Below are positions 33,323 to 42,832 of a stretch of 64,000 nucleotides of DNA, piece after piece. The stretch spans positions 62,001 to 126,000 of the forward strand of contig BPJI01000001.1 of NCBI GenBank assembly GCA_026004535.1. The letters are read 5' to 3'. The position numbers were made by a program, and so were the translations under genes. Origin of the DNA: Candidatus Parcubacteria bacterium. GTDB taxonomy: Bacteria; Patescibacteria; Paceibacteria; UBA6257; HR35. The stretch's first letter is position 1. Every line of letters starts with the position of its first letter. The notes under the pieces are model-generated. The model saw only the letters and a list, made by a program, of their open reading frames with translations, ran no database searches and was not told where the DNA came from.

Positions 33323-34885
33323 ATGCCAAAGAAAAAGATTGTTTTATTAATTTTAGACGGATGGGGAAAGGGTGAAGAAAATATTTCTAATCCTTTTCGT
33401 TTTGTTCAAACAAAAAATTTAGATTATTATCGAAAATTTTTTCCCTTTTGCCTTTTAAACGCTTCTGGTTATGCAGTTGGCTTAGCTTCTGACCAACCAG
33501 GTAATTGCGAAAACGGACATCTAGTAATTGGCACAGGTATAATTTTTTATCAATTAAATGTCAAAATAAATTTAGCGATTGAATCAGGAGAATTTTTACA
33601 AAATCAAAAACTCCTTGATATTTTTCGTCATTGTCGAGCCTTCAATTCGCGTCTTCATTTAGCTGGACTTTTAAGCCAAAATAATAATTTAGCTGACTTC
33701 AATCATTTACTTGCGTTACTTAAATTAGCTAAACAAGAAAAATTTAACGATGTTTATTTGCATTTTTTTACTGACGGCATTGATTCCCCGCCAAAATCTG
33801 CTTTAGATTTAATTGAAAAATTAGAAAATATAATCCAAAGGGAAAATTTGCCTGGTAAGATTGCTACTTTATGCGGTCGATTTTATGCTCTGGATAGAAC
33901 AAATGAATATTTTTTAAGAACTCAAAGGGCTTTTTTACTTATAATTGAGGGTAAAGGTAGTTTTGCTTCTGACCCCAAAGAAATATTAAAAGAAAAATAT
34001 AAACAGCCAGACTTTAATGATAGCCTTTTAGAGCCAACTATTTTTGACCGAAACGGTTATCTTCAAGACAATGATGCTCTTTTGTTTTTTCAGCATGAAG
34101 GTAAAAGCATTTTCCAGTTGGCCAATTCATTCTTAAATCCCAATTTTCAGGAATTCAAAAGACCAACAAGAAAAAATTTGTATATTGCCTCTTTAACTCG
34201 CTATTTAGAAAATATTGATTATCCTGTAATTTTTGAAGAACAAAAAATAATAACCAACTTAAGCCGCATCCTGGCTGAAAATAAATTAAAACAGATAAAA
34301 ATTATTGATGAATCAAGAAAAGAATTGTTAAATTTTTATTTTAATGGTTTCATTGCCGAAGAGCATCCAGGAGAAGTTTTTAAAATTCTGCCTCCTTTTG
34401 ATAGCGATTGGGAAAATCTTCAAAAACAAACAAGAGAGTTTTTTGATTATTTAAAAATAACAATCAAAGAAGGTGCCTTTGATTTTATTGTTGCCAGCTT
34501 GCCAACTTTTGATCTTATAGGTCATAAAGGTGATTTTAATTTAGCTCTTAAAGGTATCGAAGAAATGGATAAAATCTTGGGAGATTTTACTAATTTTTGT
34601 TTAGAGAATAATTATACTTTAATTTTAACTTCTGATCATGGCAATATTGAAAAAATGATTGAGCCTAAATCCGGTCAAAAAGAAACATTACATAATTTAA
34701 GTCCGGTTTATTTCTTTTTAATTGACAAAGAATATCAAAAAGAAAAAACAAAGGAAGAAATATCTTTTTTTAATAAAAAAATTTTAGGCTCTTTGGTAGA
34801 TATTGCACCGACAATTCTAGACTTGATGAACATTAAGATTCCTAAAGAATTTAGTGGCAAAAGTCTTTTAAGATATTTATTATGA
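33323..34885 (+). CDS. gpmI: 2,3-bisphosphoglycerate-independent phosphoglycerate mutase, Cys at the nucleophile position
   Basis: 520 residues of the GpmI family (alkaline phosphatase superfamily), interconverting 3- and 2-phosphoglycerate with two metal ions. Metal and substrate motifs seen: LLILDGWG (Asp12), TLCGRFYALDRTNEY, FDLIGHKGD, LTSDHGNIEKM and KETLHNLSPV. The family motif GNSEVGH, whose Ser62 is the phosphoryl-accepting nucleophile, is GNCENGH here: residue 62 is Cys (codon TGC at 33506-33508). The start has a good GAGGA ribosome site a few bases upstream. It overlaps uvrC by 4 bp. Confidence 0.9.
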   Translation: MPKKKIVLLILDGWGKGEENISNPFRFVQTKNLDYYRKFFPFCLLNASGYAVGLASDQPGNCENGHLVIGTGIIFYQLNVKINLAIESGEFLQNQKLLDIFRHCRAFNSRLHLAGLLSQNNNLADFNHLLALLKLAKQEKFNDVYLHFFTDGIDSPPKSALDLIEKLENIIQRENLPGKIATLCGRFYALDRTNEYFLRTQRAFLLIIEGKGSFASDPKEILKEKYKQPDFNDSLLEPTIFDRNGYLQDNDALLFFQHEGKSIFQLANSFLNPNFQEFKRPTRKNLYIASLTRYLENIDYPVIFEEQKIITNLSRILAENKLKQIKIIDESRKELLNFYFNGFIAEEHPGEVFKILPPFDSDWENLQKQTREFFDYLKITIKEGAFDFIVASLPTFDLIGHKGDFNLALKGIEEMDKILGDFTNFCLENNYTLILTSDHGNIEKMIEPKSGQKETLHNLSPVYFFLIDKEYQKEKTKEEISFFNKKILGSLVDIAPTILDLMNIKIPKEFSGKSLLRYLL

Positions 34886-36135
34886 AAAACATAGAACTTA
34901 AAAATATCCCTGAAAGTCCTGGTGTTTATATTTTTAAAGATAAAAATAATAATGTTTTATATGTTGGTAAAGCAAAAAATCTGCGGAAAAGAATTAAGCA
35001 ATATTTTAATTTTTCATCTTTAAAAATTAAAAAACTTTTAGAAGCAGCTCAAGATATTGAAACAATTGAAACAAAAAATGAAGTCGAAGCTATTTTTAAA
35101 GAAAGTGATCTAATTAAAAAACTTAAACCACCATTTAATCAACTTTTAAGAGACGATAGTCGTTATTTTTATTTAATTTTTACTGACGAAACTCTACCAA
35201 GAATTTTCCTTACCCATCAAATAGAAAAATTTAAAGCTCAGGAGATTATTGGTCCTTTTTCTGAAGGCAGTAGTTTGAAAGAGATTTTAAAAATTATTAG
35301 AAAAGAAATTCCTTTTTGCACTTGTCAAGAAAAACATCTTCGTTTCTGCCTAAATGCTGAATTGGGACTTTGTTTTGGTTGGTGTTGTTTAAAAAATGCC
35401 GAATTTGACAAAAAAAAATTAAGAAATTATCAGCAAAATATTAATTTAATTAAAAAAATATTTGGAGGCAATTTAACTTCACTAAAAAAATCAGTCTTAA
35501 AACAAATTAAAATTCTTTTAAAAAGAAATGAATTAGAAAAAGCTAATAAATTAAAGCAGGCATTTTTAGCAATTGAAAAATTAGAAACCAATCAAGATTT
35601 AATTAAGGATGAGAGTTTATTTTTAGAGCATCAGCAAAGAAAAATTTTGTGGCAACTTAAGGAAATTTTAAATCTTAAAACTTTGCCCCATTTAATTGAA
35701 GCTATTGATATCTCCCATTTGGCTGGTAAAGAAAAAGTTGGTGTCATTGTTTCTTTTTTAGATGGTCTTTATCAACCACATTTACTTAAAAAATTTAAAA
35801 TTAAAACAATTCTTAAGCCAGATGATCCGCGAATGATTTACGAAGTCCTTTTAAGAAGATTAAAACATAAAGAATGGGGTTTGCCTGATTTATTTTTGAT
35901 TGATGGTGGTAAAATTCAATTTAAAATGGCAAAGAAAGCTATTACTGAAAACAATTTAGAAATTAATATTATTGCTTTAGCTAAACCAAAAGAAGAACTT
36001 TATTTGGCTGAAAATAAAAAAATTAACTTAAAAGATTATCCTTTAATTAGAAATTTTATTTTAGCACTTGATAAAAAAACTCATCAAATTGTGTTAAAAT
36101 ATCATCGAAGGGAAAGAGAGTCGTTGATTATCTAG
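34882..36135 (+). CDS. uvrC: UvrC-type excinuclease subunit, C-terminally short
   Basis: 417 residues. The GIY-YIG nuclease domain is at the N-terminus (SPGVYIFKDKNNNVLYVGKAKNLRKRIKQYF, NEVEAIFKESDLIKK), followed by the Cys-rich/UVR-like middle and the RNase H-like second nuclease (IEAIDISHLAGKEKVGVIVSFLDG, PDLFLIDGGKIQFKMAKKAI). It ends at LKYHRRERESLII, just where the tandem helix-hairpin-helix DNA-binding domain (about 60 residues) should begin; family length is about 600. The mirror repeat zone with flanking words begins within 10 bp of the stop. UvrC makes the two incisions in nucleotide excision repair. Confidence 0.88.
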   Translation: MKNIELKNIPESPGVYIFKDKNNNVLYVGKAKNLRKRIKQYFNFSSLKIKKLLEAAQDIETIETKNEVEAIFKESDLIKKLKPPFNQLLRDDSRYFYLIFTDETLPRIFLTHQIEKFKAQEIIGPFSEGSSLKEILKIIRKEIPFCTCQEKHLRFCLNAELGLCFGWCCLKNAEFDKKKLRNYQQNINLIKKIFGGNLTSLKKSVLKQIKILLKRNELEKANKLKQAFLAIEKLETNQDLIKDESLFLEHQQRKILWQLKEILNLKTLPHLIEAIDISHLAGKEKVGVIVSFLDGLYQPHLLKKFKIKTILKPDDPRMIYEVLLRRLKHKEWGLPDLFLIDGGKIQFKMAKKAITENNLEINIIALAKPKEELYLAENKKINLKDYPLIRNFILALDKKTHQIVLKYHRRERESLII

Positions 36136-36141
36136 ATAAAA

Positions 36142-36544
36142 CGCTGACAGCTACAGAAAATCACTTCGTGACGCTGACAGCTGCGGGAATGTTTTAACTA
36201 CACGGACGGTCTACCGGATATAGTTACCCGGATAGCTTGCCAGATAATGTTTACCCAGATGATTACTGGGATAGATTACCCGGATAGCCACCTGGATTAT
36301 TTTACCCGGATGAGTACAGGATAAAAAATATTTTATAAATCATCCGGTTTATATCTGGTTAAGTATATGCGGTAAAAATCCGGGTAGAAGTTGTTATCCG
36401 GTTTATATCCGGGCAAATTCATCCAGTATGCATCCGGATAATTAATAATACGATTCACATCCGGGTAGTATTATCCGGTGATAATCCAGGTAGAAAATAT
36501 TTTCTGCGGCTGTCCGCGGTAATAATACTGTCTGCTGTCCGCGG
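36142..36544 (+). repeat. Mirror repeat array, copy 2, with GC-rich border words
   Basis: This fills the 417 bp between uvrC and secG. The core 36203-36503 has the same organisation and centre as copy 1 at 16081-16383: left units of ACCCGGAT-N4-ACCGGATA type (more diverged here), the same AT centre near 36320-36340, then right units of TATCCGGT-N4-ATCCGGGT type, ending with the same AGAAAATATTTT edge. From about 36270 to 36360 it aligns with 16200-16300 with only scattered mismatches. The borders carry ACGCTGACAGCT twice (36151-36187) and CTGCGG/TGTCCGCGG words (36504-36544). No coding frame. Confidence 0.88.
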
Positions 36545-36552
36545 GAACAAGA

Positions 36553-36759
36553 ATGTTAAGTATAATTCAAATTATTTTATCAATCTTAATAATCATTTTA
36601 GTCTTATTACAACAAAGAGGAATTGAAGGGGGAGCTTTGTTTGGTAGTCAAACACAGGTTTTCCTTAAAAGAAGAGGCTTGGAAAAAAATATTTATTATT
36701 TAACTTGGATTTTAATCATTGCTTTTATTTTTGTTTCCTTATTAAAAATAATTAAATGA
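36553..36759 (+). CDS. secG: Preprotein translocase subunit SecG
   Basis: 68 residues, two membrane helices (IIQIILSILIIILVLLQQ and YYLTWILIIAFIFVSLLKI) joined by the typical loop RGIEGGALFGSQTQVFLKRRGLEK, which contains the family GG-LFG motif. It stimulates SecYEG transport. It overlaps the next gene by 4 bp. Confidence 0.92.
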   Translation: MLSIIQIILSILIIILVLLQQRGIEGGALFGSQTQVFLKRRGLEKNIYYLTWILIIAFIFVSLLKIIK

Positions 36760-38261
36760 ATTTCTTTTTCTTAAAAATAAGAAAAATTATCTTAGAAAGA
36801 AAGATTATTGATTTTTTAATTTTATTTTTATTTATCTTAGGAGTTGGTTTTTTATTTTATTATTTAAGTTTAACTAAAACAATTAAGCCAAAAATAGGTG
36901 GTATTTATCGTGAAGGTTTGTTTGAAACATTAAACTCATTGAATCCTCTTTTACCAAAAAATGAAAGTGAAAAATCAATTTTAAATATCATTTATCCACC
37001 ATTAGTTGAGTACGATAATGGCGTTTTAATCTCTAAATTTTTAAAATCCTATTATTTTTCCCCCGATTATCTAACTTTAGCTTTTGAGCTTAAAGATTTA
37101 AAGTGGAGCGATGGTAGTGAATTAACAACTGATGATTTGGCTTTTTCTTTTGACTTATTTAAAAAATCTGGGCCATCTGATTTTATCAATAATTTTAGGA
37201 ATGTTGAAATCAAAATTATTGATAAAAAAAGAGCCGAGTTTCATCTTAAGTTCAATGATAATTATTTTTTATCTAGCTTAAAAAATTTTAAAATCTTACC
37301 TGCTAAAACCTATGCTAAAGCTGATTTTGATAATTTTAATCTTGATTTACTTAAAATTGGTAGTGGTCCGTTTGTTTTTGATTCTTTAAAAACTAGAAAC
37401 GATTTAACCATTATTAAACTTAAAAGAAACACTTTCTATCAACCTCAACCCTATTTAGATGAAATCCATTTTTATGTTTTCCCTTCGGCCAAGGCAGCTT
37501 TTGATGCTTTAATTTTAAAGGAAATCGATGGCCTAGCTGGAATTAATTATTTTGATTTGCCTCAAAATGTCTATTTTAATTATCAAATTTATTCCATAAC
37601 CTTACCTCGGGTTATTGGTTTATTTTTTAACAGTCAAAAAGTAAAACCTGAAATTGTTAATGTTTTAAATCAAGCAATTGATCGCCAAAAAATAGTTAAA
37701 GACATTTTTAAGGACAAAGCCGAAATAAGCTTTGGCGTTTTTTCACCAAAAGTAAGAAAGGTTTTAAATTTAGATAATTTAAATTTTAATTCAACTTCGG
37801 CTTCACAAAAATTATCTCTTAAAATAATTATTCCTTCTTCTTATTTTTATCCTGACATTGGTCGTTGGCTTAAAGAACATTATGGCTTAGAAACTGAATT
37901 TATCAAACCAGAAGATTTAAATGAAATTTTAACAGGTAAAGATTACGAAGGAGTTTTGTCTGGCCTAAACTTTAACTATTATCCATCTATTGTTTCTTTC
38001 TTTTCTAAATTAGGTTATAATATTAATAATTTAGATGATGTCGATTTAGAAAGGGGTTTTCAAGATTTAATTACTAATCCCCAAACAAAAATAAATGAAA
38101 AATTGATGGCAATTGAAAAAAAGCTGTTGCGTTTTAACGTTTTTTTGACAAATCCTCATTATCTTTACTTTTTAAATAAAAATATTGCTGGTTTTGATCA
38201 ATTTTTTTTACCAGCCCCTGAGTTTCGTTTTATTAAATTAGAATTTTGGTACCAAAAATGA
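36756..38261 (+). CDS. Membrane-anchored family 5 solute-binding protein
   Basis: 501 residues with an N-terminal membrane anchor (IIDFLILFLFILGVGFLFYYLSL) and an SBP_bac_5 fold: GIYREGLFETLNSLNPLLP, LTLAFELKDLKWSDGSELTTDDLAFSFDLFKK, LLKIGSGPFVFDSL. Such proteins bind peptides or nickel for ABC importers. No permease or ATPase genes are adjacent, and the anchor is a helix without a lipobox Cys. Linked to secG by a 4 bp overlap and to the next gene by ATGA. Confidence 0.87.
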   Translation: MNFFFLKIRKIILERKIIDFLILFLFILGVGFLFYYLSLTKTIKPKIGGIYREGLFETLNSLNPLLPKNESEKSILNIIYPPLVEYDNGVLISKFLKSYYFSPDYLTLAFELKDLKWSDGSELTTDDLAFSFDLFKKSGPSDFINNFRNVEIKIIDKKRAEFHLKFNDNYFLSSLKNFKILPAKTYAKADFDNFNLDLLKIGSGPFVFDSLKTRNDLTIIKLKRNTFYQPQPYLDEIHFYVFPSAKAAFDALILKEIDGLAGINYFDLPQNVYFNYQIYSITLPRVIGLFFNSQKVKPEIVNVLNQAIDRQKIVKDIFKDKAEISFGVFSPKVRKVLNLDNLNFNSTSASQKLSLKIIIPSSYFYPDIGRWLKEHYGLETEFIKPEDLNEILTGKDYEGVLSGLNFNYYPSIVSFFSKLGYNINNLDDVDLERGFQDLITNPQTKINEKLMAIEKKLLRFNVFLTNPHYLYFLNKNIAGFDQFFLPAPEFRFIKLEFWYQK

Positions 38262-39556
38262 AAATTGATTTATTTAAAGATAAATATCTTGATCTTTTAT
38301 TTATTAATAATCGAAGCCTTGCTTATTTTAAAATAACTCAAGAAAAAGCAAAAATAAAAGTTTTAAAAAGTGAAAAAATTGAAGCTGAGATCTATAGCCA
38401 GGGCGCTTTTCGTTTAAGCAATTTAGAATCAGCAGTTCAGACATTGCTTAAAAAACATAAACTAACTGAATTAGGTATAGTTTTAAACATCCCTAATGTT
38501 ATTTTTCAAAGAATTAATTTACCTCGTGGGACTTCGGCTAAAGAGGCTATTATTAATTATTTAAAAACAAACTTTCCCTTAGCTATTGAAAAATATGCTC
38601 TTTTCTACAAAGAAGACAAGTATCGATCTTTACCAACCTTAGCTACTTTCAATATTTTTTTGATATCCAAAGAGATTATTGATCTTATATTATCCATTAC
38701 TGAAAGATATGGCTTAACGCCACTTTTCATTACACCAACAGCCGAAATTTTTTATCAATATCTTGTCAACAAAACAATTCTTGATTTTAATGAAGATTAT
38801 TTGGTTTTTGTCTTAACCGAAAATAATTTGGTTTCTTTTCTAATTAAAAATTTAAGATTAGAAAAGATTATTTTAGAAGAATATCTACCTGAAAGAATTG
38901 ATTTAGAATTAGCTCTTAATAGAATTTATGATTTCTTAAGACCTGAACTTAAACCAACAACAAGAATTCTTCTTTTCTTGGAGCAACAGATAGAACTAAC
39001 AAACATCGAACAGCAAAAATTCTTCTTCCCGATAACAATTAATGCTTTACTCGAGGGGGCTTACTTTGCCTTTACCAATATCTTAGCTGATAGGCAAATA
39101 GTTGATTTTGTGCCTTTAAAAAACTACACTATTTATTTTCTTAATCGTTTACCAGCAGCTTTAACTTTTCTTAGTCTTTATGTTCTGCCTTTAATTTTTT
39201 TAGCTTCAATTTCCTTTTTTATTTTACAAAATAAATTTAATAAAGAAATTACTACTCTCTCCGCCCAGATTAAAACAGTTCCTTCAATTCAGAATCAAAC
39301 CGATTTAGAAAACTTAATTAAAATTACCTCACTGATTAAACCAGATATCATAGATAGATTTTTGGTTGTAAATAAAATTAAAAAATTTCCGCTTGATAAA
39401 ATTGAATTTAATCACCAAGAAGTCATCTTCTCTTTAAAATTTGACCAAAAAGAGCAAGAAAAAATAAAATTTGAAATTAGCCAAGAATTACCTAAGGCTA
39501 AATTAATTGAAGAGACTAGTGAGGCAGATATGGTAAAATTAAAATATAGTTTTTAA
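38258..39556 (+). CDS. PilM/GspL-like protein with fused membrane and PilN-like segment
   Basis: About 432 residues from the ATG at 38258, which overlaps the previous stop as ATGA; a TTG 12 bp upstream is possible but less likely. The N-terminal 290 residues have an actin-like PilM/GspL layout (LDLLFINNRSLAYFKI, LGIVLNIPNVIFQRINLP, LVFVLTENNLVSFLI). One membrane helix follows (FLSLYVLPLIFLASISFFIL), then about 100 exported residues similar in size to the PilN/GspM assembly domain. This matches the inner-membrane platform of type IV pili, but the identity is low and no other pil genes are adjacent. Confidence 0.6.
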   Translation: MKIDLFKDKYLDLLFINNRSLAYFKITQEKAKIKVLKSEKIEAEIYSQGAFRLSNLESAVQTLLKKHKLTELGIVLNIPNVIFQRINLPRGTSAKEAIINYLKTNFPLAIEKYALFYKEDKYRSLPTLATFNIFLISKEIIDLILSITERYGLTPLFITPTAEIFYQYLVNKTILDFNEDYLVFVLTENNLVSFLIKNLRLEKIILEEYLPERIDLELALNRIYDFLRPELKPTTRILLFLEQQIELTNIEQQKFFFPITINALLEGAYFAFTNILADRQIVDFVPLKNYTIYFLNRLPAALTFLSLYVLPLIFLASISFFILQNKFNKEITTLSAQIKTVPSIQNQTDLENLIKITSLIKPDIIDRFLVVNKIKKFPLDKIEFNHQEVIFSLKFDQKEQEKIKFEISQELPKAKLIEETSEADMVKLKYSF

Positions 39557-39558
39557 AA

Positions 39559-39747
39559 ATGAAAAAGTGTCAAATTTGTGGCAAAGGTAAAAAATCAGCT
39601 ATTAAAAGAAAGAAATTGAGGGGTAAATTTAATCCAGTTAAGAAATACTTCCAAAAGCCCAATCTCCAGTGGTTTAATTTAAACAATAAAAAAGTTTTAG
39701 TTTGTAGTGATTGTCGTCGACTTATTTTACAAGGAAAGGCAAAGTAA
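39559..39747 (+). CDS. rpmB: 50S ribosomal protein L28
   Basis: 62 residues with the L28 pattern and an intact zinc ribbon: CQICGKGKKSAIKRKKLRGKFNPVKKYF, NLQWFNLNNKKVLVCSDCRRLILQGK. Two CxxC pairs give the zinc-binding (C+) form. It overlaps the 3' end of the converging ftsB-like gene by 26 bp. Confidence 0.93.
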   Translation: MKKCQICGKGKKSAIKRKKLRGKFNPVKKYFQKPNLQWFNLNNKKVLVCSDCRRLILQGKAK

Positions 39748-40042
39748 TTGATCTTAATAATTCTTCAGAAATTAAAATAAGCTTTTCCCCCTCTAAAGCT
39801 TCACCTAATTTGTCTTTCTTCTCCTTTTCTAAACTTAAAGGATCTTTTTGGGCTATAATTTGTTTTTGAAAGATCAAACTCTCTTCCTTATTTCTTTTAA
39901 CTAAAATCTCTAAATCTCTTAATTCTTTTTTATAAGGTAAATTTTTTTTATATTCTTTAAAATATTGATAACCAACAAAGATAATTAGGATAAACAAAAT
40001 AAAACTCGTTAATTTCCAAATATTAAATCTTGATGTTTTCAT
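39722..40042 (-). CDS. FtsB/DivIC-like septum formation initiator protein
   Basis: 106 residues: one membrane helix (LTSFILFILIIFVGYQYF) followed by a coiled coil (YKKELRDLEILVKRNKEESLIFQKQI). This is the layout of FtsB/FtsL/DivIC divisome proteins. The Gly-containing signature after the coiled coil is weak, so the subfamily is not certain. It overlaps the upstream yraN-like gene by 20 bp. Confidence 0.6.
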   Translation of the reverse strand: MKTSRFNIWKLTSFILFILIIFVGYQYFKEYKKNLPYKKELRDLEILVKRNKEESLIFQKQIIAQKDPLSLEKEKKDKLGEALEGEKLILISEELLRSITLPFLVK

Positions 40043-40367
40043 AATAATTAATTTTTGAATTTTCTAAAACAACGGTGATTAAAGAAATAATCCAATTAGA
40101 ATAATTAAACTTATTAGCATAAAAACTGGCTATTTTCTCAATTTTTTTATATTTTTTTGATGAAAAATGGAATTCGGGAATAAATTCTGATTCTTCGGTT
40201 AAAGATTTAACCTCAACAAAATTGATTAAATTTTTCTTTAAAGCAATAATATCTATTTCACCAAAATTTTTAAACCGAAAATTTCTCTCAATTATTTTAT
40301 AACCCTGATTTTCTAAAAATTTAACGGCTAAATCCTCAGCTAAATCACCAACTTCTTTTTTATTCAT
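40023..40367 (-). CDS. YraN/UPF0102 family endonuclease-like protein
   Basis: 114 residues with the PD-(D/E)xK-type pattern of UPF0102: GDLAEDLAVKFLENQGYKIIERNFRFKNFGEIDIIALKKNLINFVEVKSL, where E-x-D and E-V-K give the predicted metal site. A DNA-processing role is suspected for the family but not proven. It overlaps leuS by 4 bp. Confidence 0.88.
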   Translation of the reverse strand: MNKKEVGDLAEDLAVKFLENQGYKIIERNFRFKNFGEIDIIALKKNLINFVEVKSLTEESEFIPEFHFSSKKYKKIEKIASFYANKFNYSNWIISLITVVLENSKINYYENIKI

Positions 40368-42811
40368 TTAACAACAAAATTAATTATTTTGCCCTTAACA
40401 AAAATAATTTTACTTATTTTTTTATTTTTTAAATATTTTTCATATAAAGGCAAGGCTTTGACTTTTTCTTTAATTTCTTTTTCAGTTAATGTTTCTTTAT
40501 CACTAATCAAAATTCCTCTTTTCTTGCCATTTATTTGAACAACGATTGAGAATTGTTTTTTCTCTAAAAGTTTAGGATCATACTTTGGCCAGGGTTCAAA
40601 ATCGAGCAAATTTTTTTTACCAAACAAACTCCAAATTTCTTGACTCAAATGGGGCGCAAATGGGAAAAGTAACTTAATAAAAGTTAAAAAGGCTTCTCTA
40701 TCATAGATATTTTCTTTTTCTATCTTTGCTCTTAACAAATCTTCGAAAACCATCATTTTACTAATAACAACATTAAATCTCATTTTCTTTATTCCTTCAG
40801 TTGTTTCATAAATTAAGCTGTTTAAAGCATATTTAATTTCTTCATCACTTTTTTTACTCTTATCTGGTTTTTCCTTTTTTAACTTTTGTGCTAATGACCA
40901 AACTCGATTTAAAAATCTAAAAACCCCTTTAATGCCTTCTACTGACCATGGCTTTTCTGCTTCTAAGGGGCCCAAAAACATTTCATACATTCTTAAGGTA
41001 TCAGCACCATATTCTTTAACAACCTCATCAGGATTAATAACATTACCTTTTGATTTTGACATTTTTTGACCATCAGGACCTAAAATTAAACCTTGATTAA
41101 ACAATTTTTGAAATGGTTCTTTATTATGAACCCAACCAATATCATAGAGAAATTTGTGCCAGAAACGAGCGTAAAGTAAATGCAAAACAGCATGCTCAGC
41201 TCCACCAACATAAAAATCAACTGGAAGCCAATATTTTAATTTATTTTTATCCCAGACAATTTCGTATTTTCCCTTTGATTTTTGATTTTTTAAAATATAA
41301 GCTAAATAATACCAACAAGAACCAGCCCATTGAGGCATTGTTTGTGTTTCTCTTTCAGCTGGCCCTTTACATTGAGGACATCTTGTTTTTATCCAAATTT
41401 TAATATTTTTTAATGGTGACTCGCCAGTACCAGTAGGTTCATAACTTTTAACTTTAGGCAATGTTACAGGCAAATCTTTTTCTTTCAAAGGGACAACGCC
41501 ACATTGAGGACATCTAATTAAGGGAATTGGTTCGCCCCAATATCTTTGCCTTGAAAAAATCCAATCTCTTAATTTGTAATAAACAGTTTTCTTGGCTAAG
41601 CCTCGGTCAATTAGATCTTGGCCAATTTTTTCTCGAGCTTCATCGCTTTTAAAACCAGAATATTCTCCTGAGCTTATCAAGATTCCCTCTTCAACATAAG
41701 GTAGTTCAATTTTTATTCTCTTTTCGGGTTTAACTACTTGAATAATTTCTAAATCAAACTTTTTAGCAAAATTGAAATCCCTCTCATCATGAGCCGGAAC
41801 TCCCATAATCGCACCAGTACCATAACCAGCTAAAACATAACTACTAATCCAAATAGGAATCTTTTTATTATTTAAAGGATTTATAACGTATGAACCGGTA
41901 AAAACGCCTGTTATTTCTTTTTCATAAATACCAAATCTTTCCTTCTTAATTTCTTCATAAATATAATTTTCAACATTCAAAAGATAATCTGGTTGAGTAA
42001 TTTTTAAAGCTAAAGGATGATGAGGTGAAAGAACAACAAATGTTGCTCCATAAATAGTGTCTAATCTTGTAGTAAAAACTGCTATTTTTTCATTCGAGTT
42101 TTCCAAGGAAAACAAAACTTCATAACCTTCGCTTTTACCAATCCAATTTCTTTGCATTTCTTTAATATTTTCAGGCCAATCAAGGGTTTCTAAGTCATTA
42201 AGTAATCTTTCAGCATAAAGAGTAATTTTGATATGCCATTGTTTTAAGTATTTTATCTCTGTTTGACTACCGCAACGTTCGCATCTACCACCGATTGCTT
42301 CTTCATCAGCTAAACCAGTTTTACAAGATGGGCAAAAATTAATTGGCGCTTCCTTTTCATAAACCAATCCTTTTTCATACATTTTTAAAAACATCAACTG
42401 TGTCCATTTATAATATTCAGGATCAATTGTGGCTATTTCTCTTGACCAATCATAACTAAAACCAATTGATCTTAATTGCTTACGAAAACGGTCAATATGT
42501 TTAGGCACAAAGCTTAAAGGGTTCTTCTTAATCTTGATGGCAAAATTTTCGGTTGGTAAACCGAAAGCATCGTAGCCCATTGGATGTAAGACGTTATAAC
42601 CATTCATTCGATAAAATCTACTTAAAATATCAGTGGCGGTATAACCTTCGACATGGCCAACATGAAGACCTTCGCCAGAAATATAAGGGAACATATCTAA
42701 AATATAAATTTTAGGTTTCTTAACAAAATCGATTGTTCGCCACATTAGAAATTTCTTTTTTTGCCAGACATTTTGCCATTTCTTTTCAATTTTACGAAAA
42801 TTATACTTCAT
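40364..42811 (-). CDS. leuS: Leucyl-tRNA synthetase
   Basis: 815 residues, class I synthetase. HIGH-type motif SGEGLHVGHVEGY near residue 48, zinc site CPSCKTGLADEEAIGGRCERCG, editing domain with AVFTTRLDTIYGATFVVLSPHH and GYGTGAIMGVPAHDERDFNFA, second zinc-like CPQCGVV and CPQCKGP, KMSKS motif GQKMSKSKGNVINPDE near 590, then the anticodon-binding domain and a short C-terminal domain. Full length for the family. Confidence 0.98.
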   Translation of the reverse strand: MKYNFRKIEKKWQNVWQKKKFLMWRTIDFVKKPKIYILDMFPYISGEGLHVGHVEGYTATDILSRFYRMNGYNVLHPMGYDAFGLPTENFAIKIKKNPLSFVPKHIDRFRKQLRSIGFSYDWSREIATIDPEYYKWTQLMFLKMYEKGLVYEKEAPINFCPSCKTGLADEEAIGGRCERCGSQTEIKYLKQWHIKITLYAERLLNDLETLDWPENIKEMQRNWIGKSEGYEVLFSLENSNEKIAVFTTRLDTIYGATFVVLSPHHPLALKITQPDYLLNVENYIYEEIKKERFGIYEKEITGVFTGSYVINPLNNKKIPIWISSYVLAGYGTGAIMGVPAHDERDFNFAKKFDLEIIQVVKPEKRIKIELPYVEEGILISSGEYSGFKSDEAREKIGQDLIDRGLAKKTVYYKLRDWIFSRQRYWGEPIPLIRCPQCGVVPLKEKDLPVTLPKVKSYEPTGTGESPLKNIKIWIKTRCPQCKGPAERETQTMPQWAGSCWYYLAYILKNQKSKGKYEIVWDKNKLKYWLPVDFYVGGAEHAVLHLLYARFWHKFLYDIGWVHNKEPFQKLFNQGLILGPDGQKMSKSKGNVINPDEVVKEYGADTLRMYEMFLGPLEAEKPWSVEGIKGVFRFLNRVWSLAQKLKKEKPDKSKKSDEEIKYALNSLIYETTEGIKKMRFNVVISKMMVFEDLLRAKIEKENIYDREAFLTFIKLLFPFAPHLSQEIWSLFGKKNLLDFEPWPKYDPKLLEKKQFSIVVQINGKKRGILISDKETLTEKEIKEKVKALPLYEKYLKNKKISKIIFVKGKIINFVVK

Positions 42812-42832
42812 AATATATAATTATATTACAAG

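Noticed and set aside
41113..41403. 96-residue plus-strand frame within leuS
   Set aside because: Antisense to a well conserved synthetase region, no homologous pattern.
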